DNA of 42,784 nt from a bacterium (lineage in GTDB: Bacteria; Desulfobacterota; JAPLJL01). The stretch is from assembly GCA_028713675.1 (NCBI GenBank), contig JAQTNV010000008.1, forward strand, positions 1 to 42,784. The letters run 5' to 3'. The notes under the pieces were generated by a model, which was not told the origin of the DNA, did no database searches, and saw only the letters and a program-made list of their open reading frames with translations. The position numbers and the translations under genes are program-made. Below are positions 8,887 through 18,352 of the stretch, in pieces. The number at the start of each line of letters is the position of its first letter. Position 1 is the stretch's first letter.

Positions 8887-10799
8887 TATTTCCCCAGCTG
8901 CACAGTCTGGTCGGCGATCTTGGCCAGGCCGGGATTGAAAGAAAAATGGATAATCTGCACCCGGGCGGAAATCTTCTTCAGGTTCTGCGCCCAGAAAGCC
9001 AGGCGGGCCGGGTCAAAATTGCGGAAAGGATCGTCCAGGATAATGGGCAGGGAAAAACGGGAGCAAAGCGCTTTCCAGACCGTCAGCTGCCAGGAGGCCG
9101 CCGCGGCTTCCCGGGTGGAGGAACTCAAGCCCCGGGCCGGCGGCTGGCCGGAAGCCGGGATAATTTTAAAACCGGACGGGGAGCTGGGATCCAGGGCCAT
9201 CTGATACCGGCCCTGCGTGACGGTCCCCAGGGCCTGGCTGGAACTCTCCACCACCTTTTTCCGGAGCTCGTTTTCATCGGCGACGTTCAGAATCACCCGG
9301 ATTTTCTCCCAGGGCCCGGTCCCGCCCGACGGGCTCGCCTCTCCCGGATCCGGGGCTGATCCCGGATCGTCGGCAAAACCCCCCAGGTCCTCAACCTGCT
9401 CGACCCCACCCTCCGGGCCGTCCGTTCCCAGCGGGGATTCCAGGCGCTTGATTTCCCTTCTCATCTCCATCGGATCCATGGCCACCCCGCCCATTTCCAG
9501 AAGCCGGTTCTGTCTTTTGTCGATTTCGGCCTTGAGTTGGACTTTCTGGGCTTCCGCCTCGTTCAGGTTGACCCGGGCCAGGTAATCGGCCTTTTCCTGT
9601 TCCGACCTTTTCTTTTCCGCCAGTGCGGTCCGGTATTCCTTCTGCCGGGCCAGGATTTCCTCGGGGATGATGGCCCCGGTTTTTTCCAGCAGTTGCCGGA
9701 TGACGCTCCCTTCGATTTCAAAACGTTTTTCGATCACCCGGGTCTTTTCGTTCCAGCCGGCCATCTGTTCTTTGAGCTTGGTCGCTTTCTCCTTATTCGA
9801 CCAGAATTTCCAGAGCGAATATAAACTGGCCCCGGCCCCGCCAAACAGAAAGGGGGCCGTGATCAGCCGGGGCAGGTTGGGAAAAGCCAGCGAGACCACC
9901 AGGGCAATAAAAGCTGCGGCCGCGCCGGCGATGAAAATCGGCTCCCGGTAGAAATTCCCTTTCTGGGAGTATGTGGCCAGCTCGGCTTCGACCTGTTTCC
10001 GGTCTTCCTCGAGTTTGCCGAGTTCTTCCGACTTCTGGGTGTTGAGTTTTTTAAAGGCTGTAACCTTGGCTTCCAGATCGGCGGGAAGTTCCTCGCAGCC
10101 GGCATATTTTTTCAGCTTTTCCGCCGCTTCCTGGATCTTTCCCTCCAGGGCGGGGATGCCTTTGCTCTTTTCCTCGATCTGGAAAAGCTGGGTGTGCAGT
10201 CCGTCCAGCTCGAATTCAATCCCCTCGATCTCCTCCGCCCGCGCCAGGTCTTCCTTCAGGGATTTGATTTTCTGCTCCTTTTCCGCCTGGTTTTTCGGCG
10301 CGGGGGCAGAGGCGGCGGCGAAGGCGGGTTTCTTTTGCGGGGCCGGGACCGTTCCGGGATCCGGAACCCGGGCCGGTTCAAATCTGTCCAGTGCGAAAAA
10401 CTGGAGGTAATCGGAGGTAGTAACCCCGGACTCCTTTTTCCATAATTTTCTCCAGGTCTCCGGATTGCGGTCCACCACCTTCCATTCCTGGGTTTCCCGG
10501 GCCAGCTGATTGATCAGCAGGTCCCCGGTTTTAAAATCCCGGATGACCCGGTATTCCCGGTCCTGGCTCCGGAAGCGGATCCCGGCCCGGGGCGCGATTT
10601 CTCCGCCTTCCCCGATCGGAATCCCGGCCTTGATCGCCGAAAACCGATCCGGATCGATCACCGCGGTAACCAGTTGATAAATCAGGGTTTTGCCGGTTTC
10701 GTTGCCCCCGAGGATCAGATTGTAACCGGGGCCGAAAACCAGCTTGTAGGGCTTGGGAAAAGGACCTATTCCCTGGACGATTATTTCGACAAATTCCAA
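8886..10799 (-). CDS. SbcC/YhaN-like AAA ATPase with membrane hairpin
   Basis: 637 residues with an ABC/SMC-type split ATPase. The N-terminal Walker A is GGNETGKT (about residues 32-39), and near the C-terminus there is a signature-like SSSTREAAAASWQ, Walker B LPIILDDPF and a NFD D-loop. Between them lie charged coiled-coil segments interrupted at about 285-335 by two hydrophobic stretches, as in YhaN-type proteins. The only usable start is TTG at 10799, since an in-frame TAA lies one codon upstream of the preceding ACC. No SbcD-like nuclease is adjacent; YraN is directly coupled downstream. A DNA repair or chromosome role is inferred. Confidence 0.75.
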   Translation of the reverse strand: MEFVEIIVQGIGPFPKPYKLVFGPGYNLILGGNETGKTLIYQLVTAVIDPDRFSAIKAGIPIGEGGEIAPRAGIRFRSQDREYRVIRDFKTGDLLINQLARETQEWKVVDRNPETWRKLWKKESGVTTSDYLQFFALDRFEPARVPDPGTVPAPQKKPAFAAASAPAPKNQAEKEQKIKSLKEDLARAEEIEGIEFELDGLHTQLFQIEEKSKGIPALEGKIQEAAEKLKKYAGCEELPADLEAKVTAFKKLNTQKSEELGKLEEDRKQVEAELATYSQKGNFYREPIFIAGAAAAFIALVVSLAFPNLPRLITAPFLFGGAGASLYSLWKFWSNKEKATKLKEQMAGWNEKTRVIEKRFEIEGSVIRQLLEKTGAIIPEEILARQKEYRTALAEKKRSEQEKADYLARVNLNEAEAQKVQLKAEIDKRQNRLLEMGGVAMDPMEMRREIKRLESPLGTDGPEGGVEQVEDLGGFADDPGSAPDPGEASPSGGTGPWEKIRVILNVADENELRKKVVESSSQALGTVTQGRYQMALDPSSPSGFKIIPASGQPPARGLSSSTREAAAASWQLTVWKALCSRFSLPIILDDPFRNFDPARLAFWAQNLKKISARVQIIHFSFNPGLAKIADQTVQLGK

Positions 10800-10842
10800 G
10801 GTTTAAACCCAAAAATTTGTCCGCCCGGAGCCGCGGAAATTT

Positions 10843-11190
10843 TCAGTCGGTTTGAACCGGCCGGATCTTGGCGGCCTTGCCTTTGCGTCCCCGCAGATAA
10901 TAAAGCCGGGCCCGCCGGACCTTCCCCGACTGCACCACTTCTATCTTTTCCAGCAGGGGTGAATGCAACGGGAAAATTCTTTCCACCCCCACGCCGTAAG
11001 ACAGTTTCCTCACGGTGAAACAGGCCCGGTTGCTGCTCCCCTGCTTCGAGATCACCACTCCCTCAAACACCTGGACCCTCTCCTTGTCGCCTTCCTTGAT
11101 CCGGGAATGAACGCGCACCGTGTCGCCCGGTCGGATCCCCGGCAAGCCTGTGCGCAGGGTCTCGTTTTCAATTTTCTGAATCAGGTTCAT
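10843..11190 (-). CDS. rplS: 50S ribosomal protein L19
   Basis: 115 residues, normal length. Diagnostic segments are [40 protein letters not shown] and [22 protein letters not shown]19 sits at the 30S-50S interface. A strong AAGGAGG lies six bases before the ATG. The start overlaps the end of trmD by 23 bases, as in tightly packed rpsP-trmD-rplS operons. Confidence 0.98.
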   Translation of the reverse strand: MNLIQKIENETLRTGLPGIRPGDTVRVHSRIKEGDKERVQVFEGVVISKQGSSNRACFTVRKLSYGVGVERIFPLHSPLLEKIEVVQSGKVRRARLYYLRGRKGKAAKIRPVQTD

Positions 11191-11962
11191 ATTTGCCTCC
11201 TTTTTCTCCTTCTTCCGCTTCGATTTCCGCCAGAAGTTCCTGGTCAGACTCGGACAAATTCACTCGGGCCAGAAGATCGGGGCGCCGTTCCCGGGTTCGC
11301 CGCAAGGCCTCCTTCCTCTGCCATTCCTCAATTTTACGATGATCGCCGCTGAAAAGCACCGGGGGAACCGGAAACCCCGCGTAATCAGCCGGACGCGTAT
11401 AAACCGGATGTTTCAGCACCCCTCCCTCCAGCGAGTCGTGATCCGGGCTCAGGGGATTTCCCAATACCCCGGGGGTCAGGCGGGCCACCGCTTCCACCAG
11501 CACCAGCGCCGCGGCCTCTCCTCCGGAAAGGATGTAATCACCGATGGATATCTCCTGATCCGTGAAATGTTCCGCCACCCGCTCATCCACCCCTTCGTAG
11601 TGCCCGCAGATGATGACCAGCTTCTTTTCCCGGGCCAATTCCCGCGCCCGCTCCTGGGTGAATAATTGTCCCTGGGGACTGAGCAGGATGACCTGGAGGG
11701 GATCGGAAGAGTCCCGGCGGATCTGCTCCAGCGCCCGAGCGATGGGTTCCACCTTGAGCACCATGCCTTCTCCCCCGCCGAACGGATAGTCATCGGCAAC
11801 CCGGTGCTTGCCTTCGGTAAAATCCCTGATATCCACCACCTTCACCTGAATGATCCCCTTGGCCTGGGCCTTGGATAATATGGACTCGGAAAACGGCGAA
11901 TCAAAGTAGCGGGGGAAAAGGGTTAAGATTACGAACTCGATTCGGGAGGGAAAATCCTTCAC
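11168..11962 (-). CDS. trmD: tRNA (guanine37-N1)-methyltransferase
   Basis: Methylates G37 of tRNAs using S-adenosylmethionine to prevent frameshifting. 264 residues. It has the SPOUT-knot region [29 protein letters not shown], the family segment [18 protein letters not shown] and the C-terminal [11 protein letters not shown]. The start is GTG at 11962, preceded by GAGGG. The 89-base gap upstream, where rimM normally sits, holds only a hairpin-forming sequence (GCCGAC...GTCGGC). Confidence 0.97.
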   Translation of the reverse strand: MKDFPSRIEFVILTLFPRYFDSPFSESILSKAQAKGIIQVKVVDIRDFTEGKHRVADDYPFGGGEGMVLKVEPIARALEQIRRDSSDPLQVILLSPQGQLFTQERARELAREKKLVIICGHYEGVDERVAEHFTDQEISIGDYILSGGEAAALVLVEAVARLTPGVLGNPLSPDHDSLEGGVLKHPVYTRPADYAGFPVPPVLFSGDHRKIEEWQRKEALRRTRERRPDLLARVNLSESDQELLAEIEAEEGEKGGKYEPDSEN

Positions 11963-12051
11963 GGTCCGCCCTCAGGCCGACTTTCGGTCGGCCGGCGGCG
12001 GCCAGCTCCCGGGTTCCCCCGGCTGCGCAAAAAACCCTTTCGGAAATTTGA

Positions 12052-12285
12052 TCACTTGGGGATTATCTCCAGGACCACCTTTTTCTTCGACTTGGCGCCG
12101 GCGGACGCCAGAATCGTCCGGATCGCCCAGGCCGTCTTCCCTTCCCGTCCGATCACGCGGCCGACCTCGTCCTGGGGCACCTTGAGCTCGATAACCAGGG
12201 TGGATTCCCCCTGGATCTCGTTGATCTCCACCTCCTTGAAATTATTCACCAGGAGTTGAGCCAGGTACGCGACCAGTTCCTTCAT
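12052..12285 (-). CDS. khpA: KH-domain RNA-binding protein KhpA
   Basis: 77 residues, a stand-alone KH domain with the GxxG loop in [11 protein letters not shown]. KhpA (YlqC) is a small RNA chaperone, known in Gram-positives to pair with KhpB. It is the conserved neighbour of rpsP. Its ATG overlaps the rpsP stop by four bases. Confidence 0.95.
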   Translation of the reverse strand: MKELVAYLAQLLVNNFKEVEINEIQGESTLVIELKVPQDEVGRVIGREGKTAWAIRTILASAGAKSKKKVVLEIIPK

Positions 12286-12569
12286 TTGCTCTCCTTCTTC
12301 TCCGAGTCTTGGCCCGTTGATTCCGGTTTGCGATAGTAACCTTCCCTCCGGAGAATCCCCTCCACGGTCTTCGTCGGCTGGGCCCCCTGGTCCAGCCAGT
12401 GGTGAATCCGCTCCGCTTTCAGAATTACCTTGGCGGGATTACCCTTGGGGTCATAGGAACCGAGCCGCTCGATAAATCGCCCGCTCCGGGGAGACCGGGC
12501 ATCGGCCGCGACAATCCGATAAAAGGGTTTGGACCTTCCTCCCACCCGAAACAACCTGATTTTTACCAT
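12282..12569 (-). CDS. rpsP: 30S ribosomal protein S16
   Basis: 95 residues. It begins [27 protein letters not shown], split here as VKIRLFRVG and [18 protein letters not shown], and carries [10 protein letters not shown] and the helix [14 protein letters not shown], all diagnostic of S16. First of the rpsP-khpA-trmD-rplS group, 41 bases downstream of ffh and probably co-transcribed with it. Confidence 0.98.
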   Translation of the reverse strand: MVKIRLFRVGGRSKPFYRIVAADARSPRSGRFIERLGSYDPKGNPAKVILKAERIHHWLDQGAQPTKTVEGILRREGYYRKPESTGQDSEKKESK

Positions 12570-12610
12570 TTTGCCCTCCGCTTTCGCTAACTGGTCAAGA
12601 GTAAAATTAA

Positions 12611-13966
12611 TTAGATATTAAAACCGTTTTGGAAAGGAAAAGCCATCCTCCCCGGCCGGTGTCCCGGCTTTATCTTCAAAATCTTCTTCATTTCCTGGAA
12701 ACGCTTCAGCAGGCGGTTCACGTCCGCCGGGGAGGTTCCGCTCCCCGCCGCGATCCGGCGCCGACGGGAACCGTTGATCAGAACCGGGTTTCGTCTTTCG
12801 TTCCGGGTCATGGAATTAATAATGGCCTCGAAACGGGAGATTTCCTTTTCCGCCCTCTGCATCTCCTCGGGATTGGGGGCCAGCTTCTTCATGCCCGGGA
12901 CCATGGCCAGGACCGATTCGAAAGATCCCATCTTCTTCAGCATCCGGAATTGTTCGAGAAAATCCTCCAGGTCCAATCCCCCGGCGGCCAGTTTTTTCTG
13001 AACCTTCTGGACCTCTTTTTCTTCCCAGACCGATTCGGCTTTTTCAATCAGGGACAGGAGGTCTCCCATCCCGAGAATCCGATCGGCCAGGCGATCGGGA
13101 TGAAACAGCTCAAAATCGTCATCCTTCTCCCCGATCCCCAGAAACTTGATCGGGATGCCCGCCACGGCCCGGATGGAGAGGGCGGCTCCGCCCCGGGCAT
13201 CGCCGTCCAGCTTGGAGAGAATGATTCCGCTCACCCCCACCCCGGACGAAAAGTTCTGCACCATCCGGACGGAATCCTGCCCCACCATCGCGTCCACCAC
13301 CAGCAGGGTTTCCCGGGGTTCCAGGGCGTCCCGGACGGCCGCGAGCTCCGCCATCAGTTCGGTGTCCACGTGCAGGCGTCCCGCGGTATCCAGGATCACC
13401 ACGTCGTATCCCTGGGTCAGGGCCCGTTCGCGGATCCGGGGAATCACCTCATCCACCCGGCCCCCCGCGGCTTCCTCCCGGGCCCGGTAAAAGCCCGCGC
13501 CGACCCGTCCGGCCAGGATCTCCAGCTGTTCCTCGGCGGCCGGGCGCCGGGCGTCAAACGCCACCAGCAGGGGATTGCGCCCCTTGGATTTTTTCAGATA
13601 ATACGCGAGTTTGGCCGCGGTGGTGGTTTTCCCGCTCCCCTGCAGCCCGACCAGCATGATTCCTACGGGCGGCGATCCGCCCAGATCCAGGGGCTGGACC
13701 TTCCCCCCCAGAACCTGGATCATTTCCTCCCGGACAATCTTGATGAATTGCTGGCCCGGCGTGAGGCTCCCGATCACCTCCTGTCCCAGGGCCCGGGTCT
13801 TGACCTGGGTCAGAAAATTATTGACCACCTGGTAATGGACATCCGCCTCGAGAAAAGCCAGGCGGATCTCGCGCAGGGTTTCCTCAATATTTGACTCGGA
13901 GAGCTTGCCCCAGCCTTTTAATTTCCGGAAAACCTGGCCGAGCCGGTCGTTGATGCCTTCAAACAT
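12611..13966 (-). CDS. ffh: Signal recognition particle protein (SRP54)
   Basis: GTPase that binds 4.5S RNA and signal sequences and delivers nascent membrane proteins to FtsY. 451 residues. The N domain starts [13 protein letters not shown]. The G domain has [15 protein letters not shown] (P-loop, about 108-122), DTAGRLHVD and [14 protein letters not shown]. The methionine-rich M domain ends with the RNA-binding [20 protein letters not shown] pattern. Complete. Confidence 0.98.
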   Translation of the reverse strand: MFEGINDRLGQVFRKLKGWGKLSESNIEETLREIRLAFLEADVHYQVVNNFLTQVKTRALGQEVIGSLTPGQQFIKIVREEMIQVLGGKVQPLDLGGSPPVGIMLVGLQGSGKTTTAAKLAYYLKKSKGRNPLLVAFDARRPAAEEQLEILAGRVGAGFYRAREEAAGGRVDEVIPRIRERALTQGYDVVILDTAGRLHVDTELMAELAAVRDALEPRETLLVVDAMVGQDSVRMVQNFSSGVGVSGIILSKLDGDARGGAALSIRAVAGIPIKFLGIGEKDDDFELFHPDRLADRILGMGDLLSLIEKAESVWEEKEVQKVQKKLAAGGLDLEDFLEQFRMLKKMGSFESVLAMVPGMKKLAPNPEEMQRAEKEISRFEAIINSMTRNERRNPVLINGSRRRRIAAGSGTSPADVNRLLKRFQEMKKILKIKPGHRPGRMAFPFQNGFNI

Positions 13967-14160
13967 GTTTTATCCCTGGTGCTGCTTTCGTAAATTCCGG
14001 CGATATTTTTCGCTCCGCTCCGTCGGGGAAAATGCTCACTGCGAAATAAACCGGGGGGAATAAATCCCGGTTCAGGCACCCTATTTCCCTGCCTGGGTCT
14101 GGATACTGCGGAAGGAAATTAAATTCTGGCCGCGCCCGGATCCGGGAAAAGCCCGGACTT

Positions 14161-15447
14161 CTAATATACCCCGCTCCGGAAGCAATCCCCCGCCGTGATC
14201 GTGTCCAGGCTGGAGGTAATCAACGCCGCGGAGGTCCCTTCCTTCACGTCAATAATTAAAATTTTTCCCAGCAGCTGCGGAGGCAATTTCAGCATTTTCT
14301 TGGTTCCCGGTTCCGGGACGCTCCGGCTGGGCCGATAGGCCAGCATCAGATTGCCCACCGCCAGTCCGTCGCGCTCCCCGCGATCCAGGTAGACGATATC
14401 GTTCGCCGCGGAGTTTTGCACCGGGTTCTGCGCCACGACGATATATCCGTCGATCTGCCCCGAGAACTGCTTCAAGTCGATTTCCTTGACCGCCGGCTCG
14501 AAAGCGCGGAGAAAATTACCCTTGGAAACCACGTTCCCGGAATGAATGATTTTGGCGGTGGATACCTCGCCGTTCAGCTCGACGATTTCCAGATCCCCCA
14601 CGATTTCCACCTGATAGCCCATCGGTTTCTTGCTCTGGGGGTGGAAAACCTGGCCTCCCTCATCGAGAATGGAAAAACGATCGCCGACTTTCACTCCGGA
14701 GTTTTCCCCCAGGTTGGTGAAAACCATGTCTCCGGCGGAATACATGATTTTTCCCTCGTGAGAACCGACGATCAGGCCCATTTTCCCCAATTCATTCGGG
14801 GAAATGAATCCCCGGTTGGTAACCTTGGCGTAGTAAATCGCTTCCTGAACCCCGATGGCTTCGCCCGAAACCGGCGGGGGCAACTCCTCCTCCACCGGGG
14901 CATATTCTTCCGGGGTGGCGGTTTCAACGGCCGCCGGCTGGATCGGAGCTGCGGCGGCCGGGACCGGAGCGGCAGACTCCGGGGCCAAGGCCACGGTTTC
15001 CGGAACCGGGGCCGCTTGTTCCGGTGCCGGGGCCGCTTGTTCCGGTGCCGGGGCTGCTTGCTCCGGTGCCGGGGCTGCCGCCTCCGGGGACGTGGCTACC
15101 GCCTCCGGGGCCGGAGCGGCGGCGGCCGGCTGTTCCTCGACCACCTGGGGAGGCTGGGCCTGTGCCACCTGGACCTGCGGAGCCTGGCCCAGAGCGATCG
15201 GCTCACCCGGGTAAATCAGGTGCGGGTTCGTGATGTAAGGGTTCAGCGCCCAGAGCTGGGGCCAGTACCAGGGACCGTCCAGAAAACGGGAGGAGATTTC
15301 CCACAAGGTATCCCCGCCTTTGACCACGTAAACCCGGGTCTGAGGTGCCATTTCCTCCTTGGTCGCGACCTGCGCCGCGATGACCGCGGTCAACGCCAGA
15401 TAAATTCCCACCAGCCAGAAAATCGAGGTGGTCATTCTTGATTTCAT
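14161..15447 (-). CDS. LysM-domain envelope protein with Ala/Pro-rich linker
   Basis: 428 residues. An N-terminal hydrophobic segment (FWLVGIYLALTAVIAA) is a signal peptide or anchor. The LysM-type domain at about residues 38-90 reads YVVKGGDTLWEIS...WPQLWALNPYITNPHLIYPGE, the form found in LysM proteins of diderm bacteria. A 100-residue Ala/Pro/Glu linker with near-perfect 7-residue repeats follows, then a C-terminal domain of about 230 residues with no obvious enzyme motif. LysM suggests peptidoglycan binding. It lies 18 bases downstream of the CpoB-like gene, so the two are probably one operon. Confidence 0.75.
   Translation of the reverse strand: MKSRMTTSIFWLVGIYLALTAVIAAQVATKEEMAPQTRVYVVKGGDTLWEISSRFLDGPWYWPQLWALNPYITNPHLIYPGEPIALGQAPQVQVAQAQPPQVVEEQPAAAAPAPEAVATSPEAAAPAPEQAAPAPEQAAPAPEQAAPVPETVALAPESAAPVPAAAAPIQPAAVETATPEEYAPVEEELPPPVSGEAIGVQEAIYYAKVTNRGFISPNELGKMGLIVGSHEGKIMYSAGDMVFTNLGENSGVKVGDRFSILDEGGQVFHPQSKKPMGYQVEIVGDLEIVELNGEVSTAKIIHSGNVVSKGNFLRAFEPAVKEIDLKQFSGQIDGYIVVAQNPVQNSAANDIVYLDRGERDGLAVGNLMLAYRPSRSVPEPGTKKMLKLPPQLLGKILIIDVKEGTSAALITSSLDTITAGDCFRSGVY
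15011..15115. repeat. 21-bp coding tandem repeat in LysM protein linker
   Basis: Three near-identical 21-bp units (15011-15031, 15032-15052, 15053-15073) are followed by two diverged ones. They encode the heptapeptide Ala-Pro-Ala-Pro-Glu-Gln-Ala on the minus strand. Unit length is a multiple of three, so copy-number change would lengthen or shorten the linker without a frameshift. Confidence 0.85.
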
Positions 15448-15465
15448 GTTTTCTCCTTTCCCCCT

Positions 15466-16203
15466 CTAAAAATGAAATTTCTCTTTGGCTTTATTGGCCG
15501 CTTCCGATTTGGGAAATTCCTGGGTCAGTTTCTGGATTACCTCCCGGGCCCGGTCCTGATTGCCGGCCGAAAGGTAAGAATAACCCAATTTCAGAAGGGC
15601 ATCCGGAACCTTGTTCCCTCCGGGAAAATCCCGGCAAACCTGTTCAAACGTCTGAATCGCCGACTGGAAATCCTTTTGCGAATAATAGCATTCTCCCAAC
15701 CAGTAAAGGGCGTTGTCGGTTAAATCATGCCGGGGAAAAAGGGCGACGAACCGGGAAAACTTCGCCTTGGCGGTTTCGTATTCGCCCGCCTGGAAATACC
15801 CGTAAGCCTTCCGGTAAAACAGAAACGGATCGGCGTCCTCCGGCCCGCTCGCTTCCGGCGCGGCTTTCCGGACCGCGGCCGGCGTGGGAGCGAGAACAAG
15901 CTCGGGCTGAATCGGTTCCTCCCGGGGAATCTCGGCTTTTTTAATCCCGGCCAGGCCTTCCTTGGCTTCCTTCAGGCCTTCCGAGGTGGAATCCACGGCG
16001 TCTTTCAAAATAAAAATCGAATTGTCGATTTCCCCCAGTCGTTTTTCCAGGTCGGAAAGCTGATTGCTTAAACGCTTGCTGCTCACCCTGGCTTCGTCTG
16101 TTCCGGCCTCCAAAGCTCCCACCCGTTTTTCCAGTTGCGCGGAGGCGCAGGAATAAACGGCCAGAAAAAGCGTGCTTAAAAACAGTCTGGATATTATTTT
16201 CAT
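15466..16203 (-). CDS. CpoB/YbgF-like TPR lipoprotein
   Basis: 245 residues from the ATG at 16203; an ATG at 16221 is an alternative. The hydrophobic N-terminus ends LAVYSC, a plausible though imperfect lipobox. A coiled-coil segment follows (about 25-90; repeated QLSDLEKRLGEIDNS-like heptads), then a Pro/Ala linker, then TPR repeats at about 120-240 (FYRKAYGYFQAGEYETAKAKF, ALYWLGECYYSQKDF, ALLKLGYSYLSAGN). This order is that of CpoB/YbgF, which works with Tol-Pal and peptidoglycan synthesis. No tol or pal genes are in the window. Confidence 0.75.
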   Translation of the reverse strand: MKIISRLFLSTLFLAVYSCASAQLEKRVGALEAGTDEARVSSKRLSNQLSDLEKRLGEIDNSIFILKDAVDSTSEGLKEAKEGLAGIKKAEIPREEPIQPELVLAPTPAAVRKAAPEASGPEDADPFLFYRKAYGYFQAGEYETAKAKFSRFVALFPRHDLTDNALYWLGECYYSQKDFQSAIQTFEQVCRDFPGGNKVPDALLKLGYSYLSAGNQDRAREVIQKLTQEFPKSEAANKAKEKFHF

Positions 16204-16244
16204 AGTCAGATTTTTGCCCATCCCTGCATCAAACCCTATTGAAT

Positions 16245-16273
16245 TCTATATAATTTATAGTAAGTATTGTCAA
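16245..16273 (-). promoter_or_regulatory. Sigma-70-type promoter of the cpoB-like/lysM operon
   Basis: On the minus strand TTGACA (16273-16268) is followed after exactly 17 bases by TATAGA (16250-16245). The predicted transcript starts near 16238, about 17-35 bases before the candidate start codons. The same region is the upstream region of the divergent lipase-like gene. Confidence 0.65.
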
Positions 16274-16308
16274 GGAAACCTATCTTTCATAAATTATCAA
16301 TCATATAT

Positions 16309-18276
16309 ATGGCAGGGCGAAAAATAACATCCCGTTTGCTTCTGGGGGTCCTCTGGACTCAATTGACGATCCTGACTTTGATCCTGGGAAATTGCAAATC
16401 CAGCCCGGCACCGGTGGAGGTTATTTTCGATCCCCGCACGCAGCATCTTCCTTTCCCGTCCGATCTCATTCATACGGCTTACGGTTTGGGATTTACCGAG
16501 CCAGTTATCCCCTGGTTGAGCCCGGAACAGGAAATCAGGGTCAACCGGGTGCTTCCCGGCTTCGATCTGGCCCTGGCCGATCTGCACGGGTTTTCCCCGA
16601 ATGGTCCCATCCTTGTGCAGTTCTCCGACTGGATTGACTGTTCTTACCTTCCGGCCACGCCCTCGGCCTCCATTGAGGACGGCAGTCCGGTAATTCTTCT
16701 CAATTTTGACCGCGAAAATGACCGGATCGGGCGGAAGTCTCCTTTCCGCTGGAAATTCGACTGGGAAAATAATGTCCTGGTTATCCAGCCCTGGATCCCG
16801 CTGGAGCCCGGGACAAAATATCTGTTGGTAATCACCGATGGGCTCAGGGACACCAGGGGAAACGCGGTCCAACCGTCAACTTTTTTCCGTTTAATGAAAG
16901 CCGATTACATTTTGAACACCGCTGCCCTGGAAAAAAGCCGGAGTAACTACTCCGCAATTTTTACCGATCTCAATCAGATTCTCGGGCTGTCCCGGGAATC
17001 CGTAAGCCTCGCGGTGGAATTCACCACCTCGGCCTCCATCTCGAGCCCGCTGCAGGGTCTGATTAATGACACCCGCCTCCGGGCCCTTCCTGTTCTGGAA
17101 AATATTCAATTCTCCCCGTCTCCGGCCGGAGCCCTTTCCTACCGGGGCGAGCTTCTGCTCCCGGACTATCTCGACTGGAAGGGGCACCTGCTCCCGGCAA
17201 ACCCCGATACCGCCCATTACCCGAAGCTGCTCTCGGGGTACCGGGTGAATTTTGTCCTTACCTTCCCCTCCCCCGGGTTGATCAACCTCCCCGGCGGAAT
17301 TACCGGTTCCGTCTCCCCGCCTTTTCCCCTGGTAATCGTGCAGCCGGGATGGTCGGACGCCGACTCCTCCCTGGATGGGCTCACGGATGTGCTCGCCCGC
17401 AACGGGGTGGCCACCCTGATGGTCAAATCCATTTTTCCCGACCCGGAACATTCCTATCCCGCCGGCGCCTCGGCCGGTTCCGTCCCGCTCTGGAGAAAAC
17501 TGCCCGGCTGGAATCCGGAGGCGCTATCTTTCGACCCGCTCAGGTTCCGGGACTTTATCCTGCAGTCAGCCGCCGCTCTTTCCGTCGTGCTGCAAACCCT
17601 GCCCGGAATCAGCGGACTGGACCTGTATCCCCGGGGGGCCACTTCCGCCGGGGATGGAATCCCCGACCTCGACCTCGCCCGCCTCGGGTTCTTCGGCGAA
17701 CTTTTCGGGGCGACTGCCGGTTTGCTGGCCCTTTCCCAGCAGACCGAGATCCTGATCGGGGGCTTCCGGCGGCCGGGAGGCGGCTGGGCCGGTACCCTTT
17801 TCGACAATCCTTCCTGGTCGCCGGATTTAACCGCCTACCTCCAGCAACAGGGTTTCTCGCGGCTCGACCTCGACCTTTTCCCGGCCCTGCTCAACCTCCT
17901 CTGGGACCCCTCTGATTGCATCTATTTCCCTCCCTCTTATTTATCCGAAGAAACCGGCGGGGCGGGCCTGCATCATGTCCTGATGCAGGTCGTCGTGCCC
18001 GACCTTCTGGTCCCGGCCTCCGCCAGCTTCTCCGTCGGCCGGGCCTACGGGATCCCTCTGCTCCTGCCCCTGATCAGCACCGAAGTCGGAATGGAAACGC
18101 AGGAAAGCCCGGCGCGGGAAAACATCCTGAGTTTATATTCGGGTGGAATATTTGAATTTCCCGGGTCGGAACCGCTTCACGGCGAGGCCGGAGACTCCCG
18201 GGCCGACCGACAGGCCGCCCAGTTCTTCAGCTCATTCTTCTATTCCGGACGGGCGGTGATCATCAATCCTAATTAA
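16309..18276 (+). CDS. Lipase-like (VolA/Pla-1-type) exported lipoprotein, nucleophile not evident
   Basis: 655 residues from the ATG at 16309; a TTG 42 bases upstream is also open. The N-terminus is a signal sequence ending LILGNC, a lipobox with the unusual -1 Asn. The next part (FDPRTQHLPFPSDLI..., LDLALADLHGFSPNGPI-like, LEPGTKYLLVITDGLRD) resembles the N-terminal domain of large bacterial surface lipases. The C-terminal half looks alpha/beta-hydrolase-like (FPLVIVQPGWSDAD). Where the GHSLG nucleophile elbow is expected, the sequence is GELFG, without Ser. A GASAG lies earlier but in the wrong context. Possibly a non-catalytic or altered member; the assignment is tentative. Confidence 0.45.
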   Translation: MAGRKITSRLLLGVLWTQLTILTLILGNCKSSPAPVEVIFDPRTQHLPFPSDLIHTAYGLGFTEPVIPWLSPEQEIRVNRVLPGFDLALADLHGFSPNGPILVQFSDWIDCSYLPATPSASIEDGSPVILLNFDRENDRIGRKSPFRWKFDWENNVLVIQPWIPLEPGTKYLLVITDGLRDTRGNAVQPSTFFRLMKADYILNTAALEKSRSNYSAIFTDLNQILGLSRESVSLAVEFTTSASISSPLQGLINDTRLRALPVLENIQFSPSPAGALSYRGELLLPDYLDWKGHLLPANPDTAHYPKLLSGYRVNFVLTFPSPGLINLPGGITGSVSPPFPLVIVQPGWSDADSSLDGLTDVLARNGVATLMVKSIFPDPEHSYPAGASAGSVPLWRKLPGWNPEALSFDPLRFRDFILQSAAALSVVLQTLPGISGLDLYPRGATSAGDGIPDLDLARLGFFGELFGATAGLLALSQQTEILIGGFRRPGGGWAGTLFDNPSWSPDLTAYLQQQGFSRLDLDLFPALLNLLWDPSDCIYFPPSYLSEETGGAGLHHVLMQVVVPDLLVPASASFSVGRAYGIPLLLPLISTEVGMETQESPARENILSLYSGGIFEFPGSEPLHGEAGDSRADRQAAQFFSSFFYSGRAVIINPN

Positions 18277-18304
18277 CGTGAAACGTAAGGCGTGAGGCGC
18301 AAGG
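18277..18304. repeat. Four-unit heptanucleotide array
   Basis: Four 7-base units (CGTGAAA, CGTAAGG, CGTGAGG, CGCAAGG) begin directly after the stop codon of the lipase-like gene. Same period as the arrays at 1536-1598 and 19646-19713 but a different consensus. Confidence 0.7.
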
Positions 18305-18352
18305 GGTTGGCAATCAAAAACAGATATCAGGTGTTGGCTTTTAAGAAAGCCC

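Noticed and set aside
13967..14160. Intrinsic terminator after the LysM gene
   Set aside because: Short GC hairpins are present (CCGGG-CTTTT-CCCGG, AACCGGG/CCCGGTT) but none is followed by a U-run.
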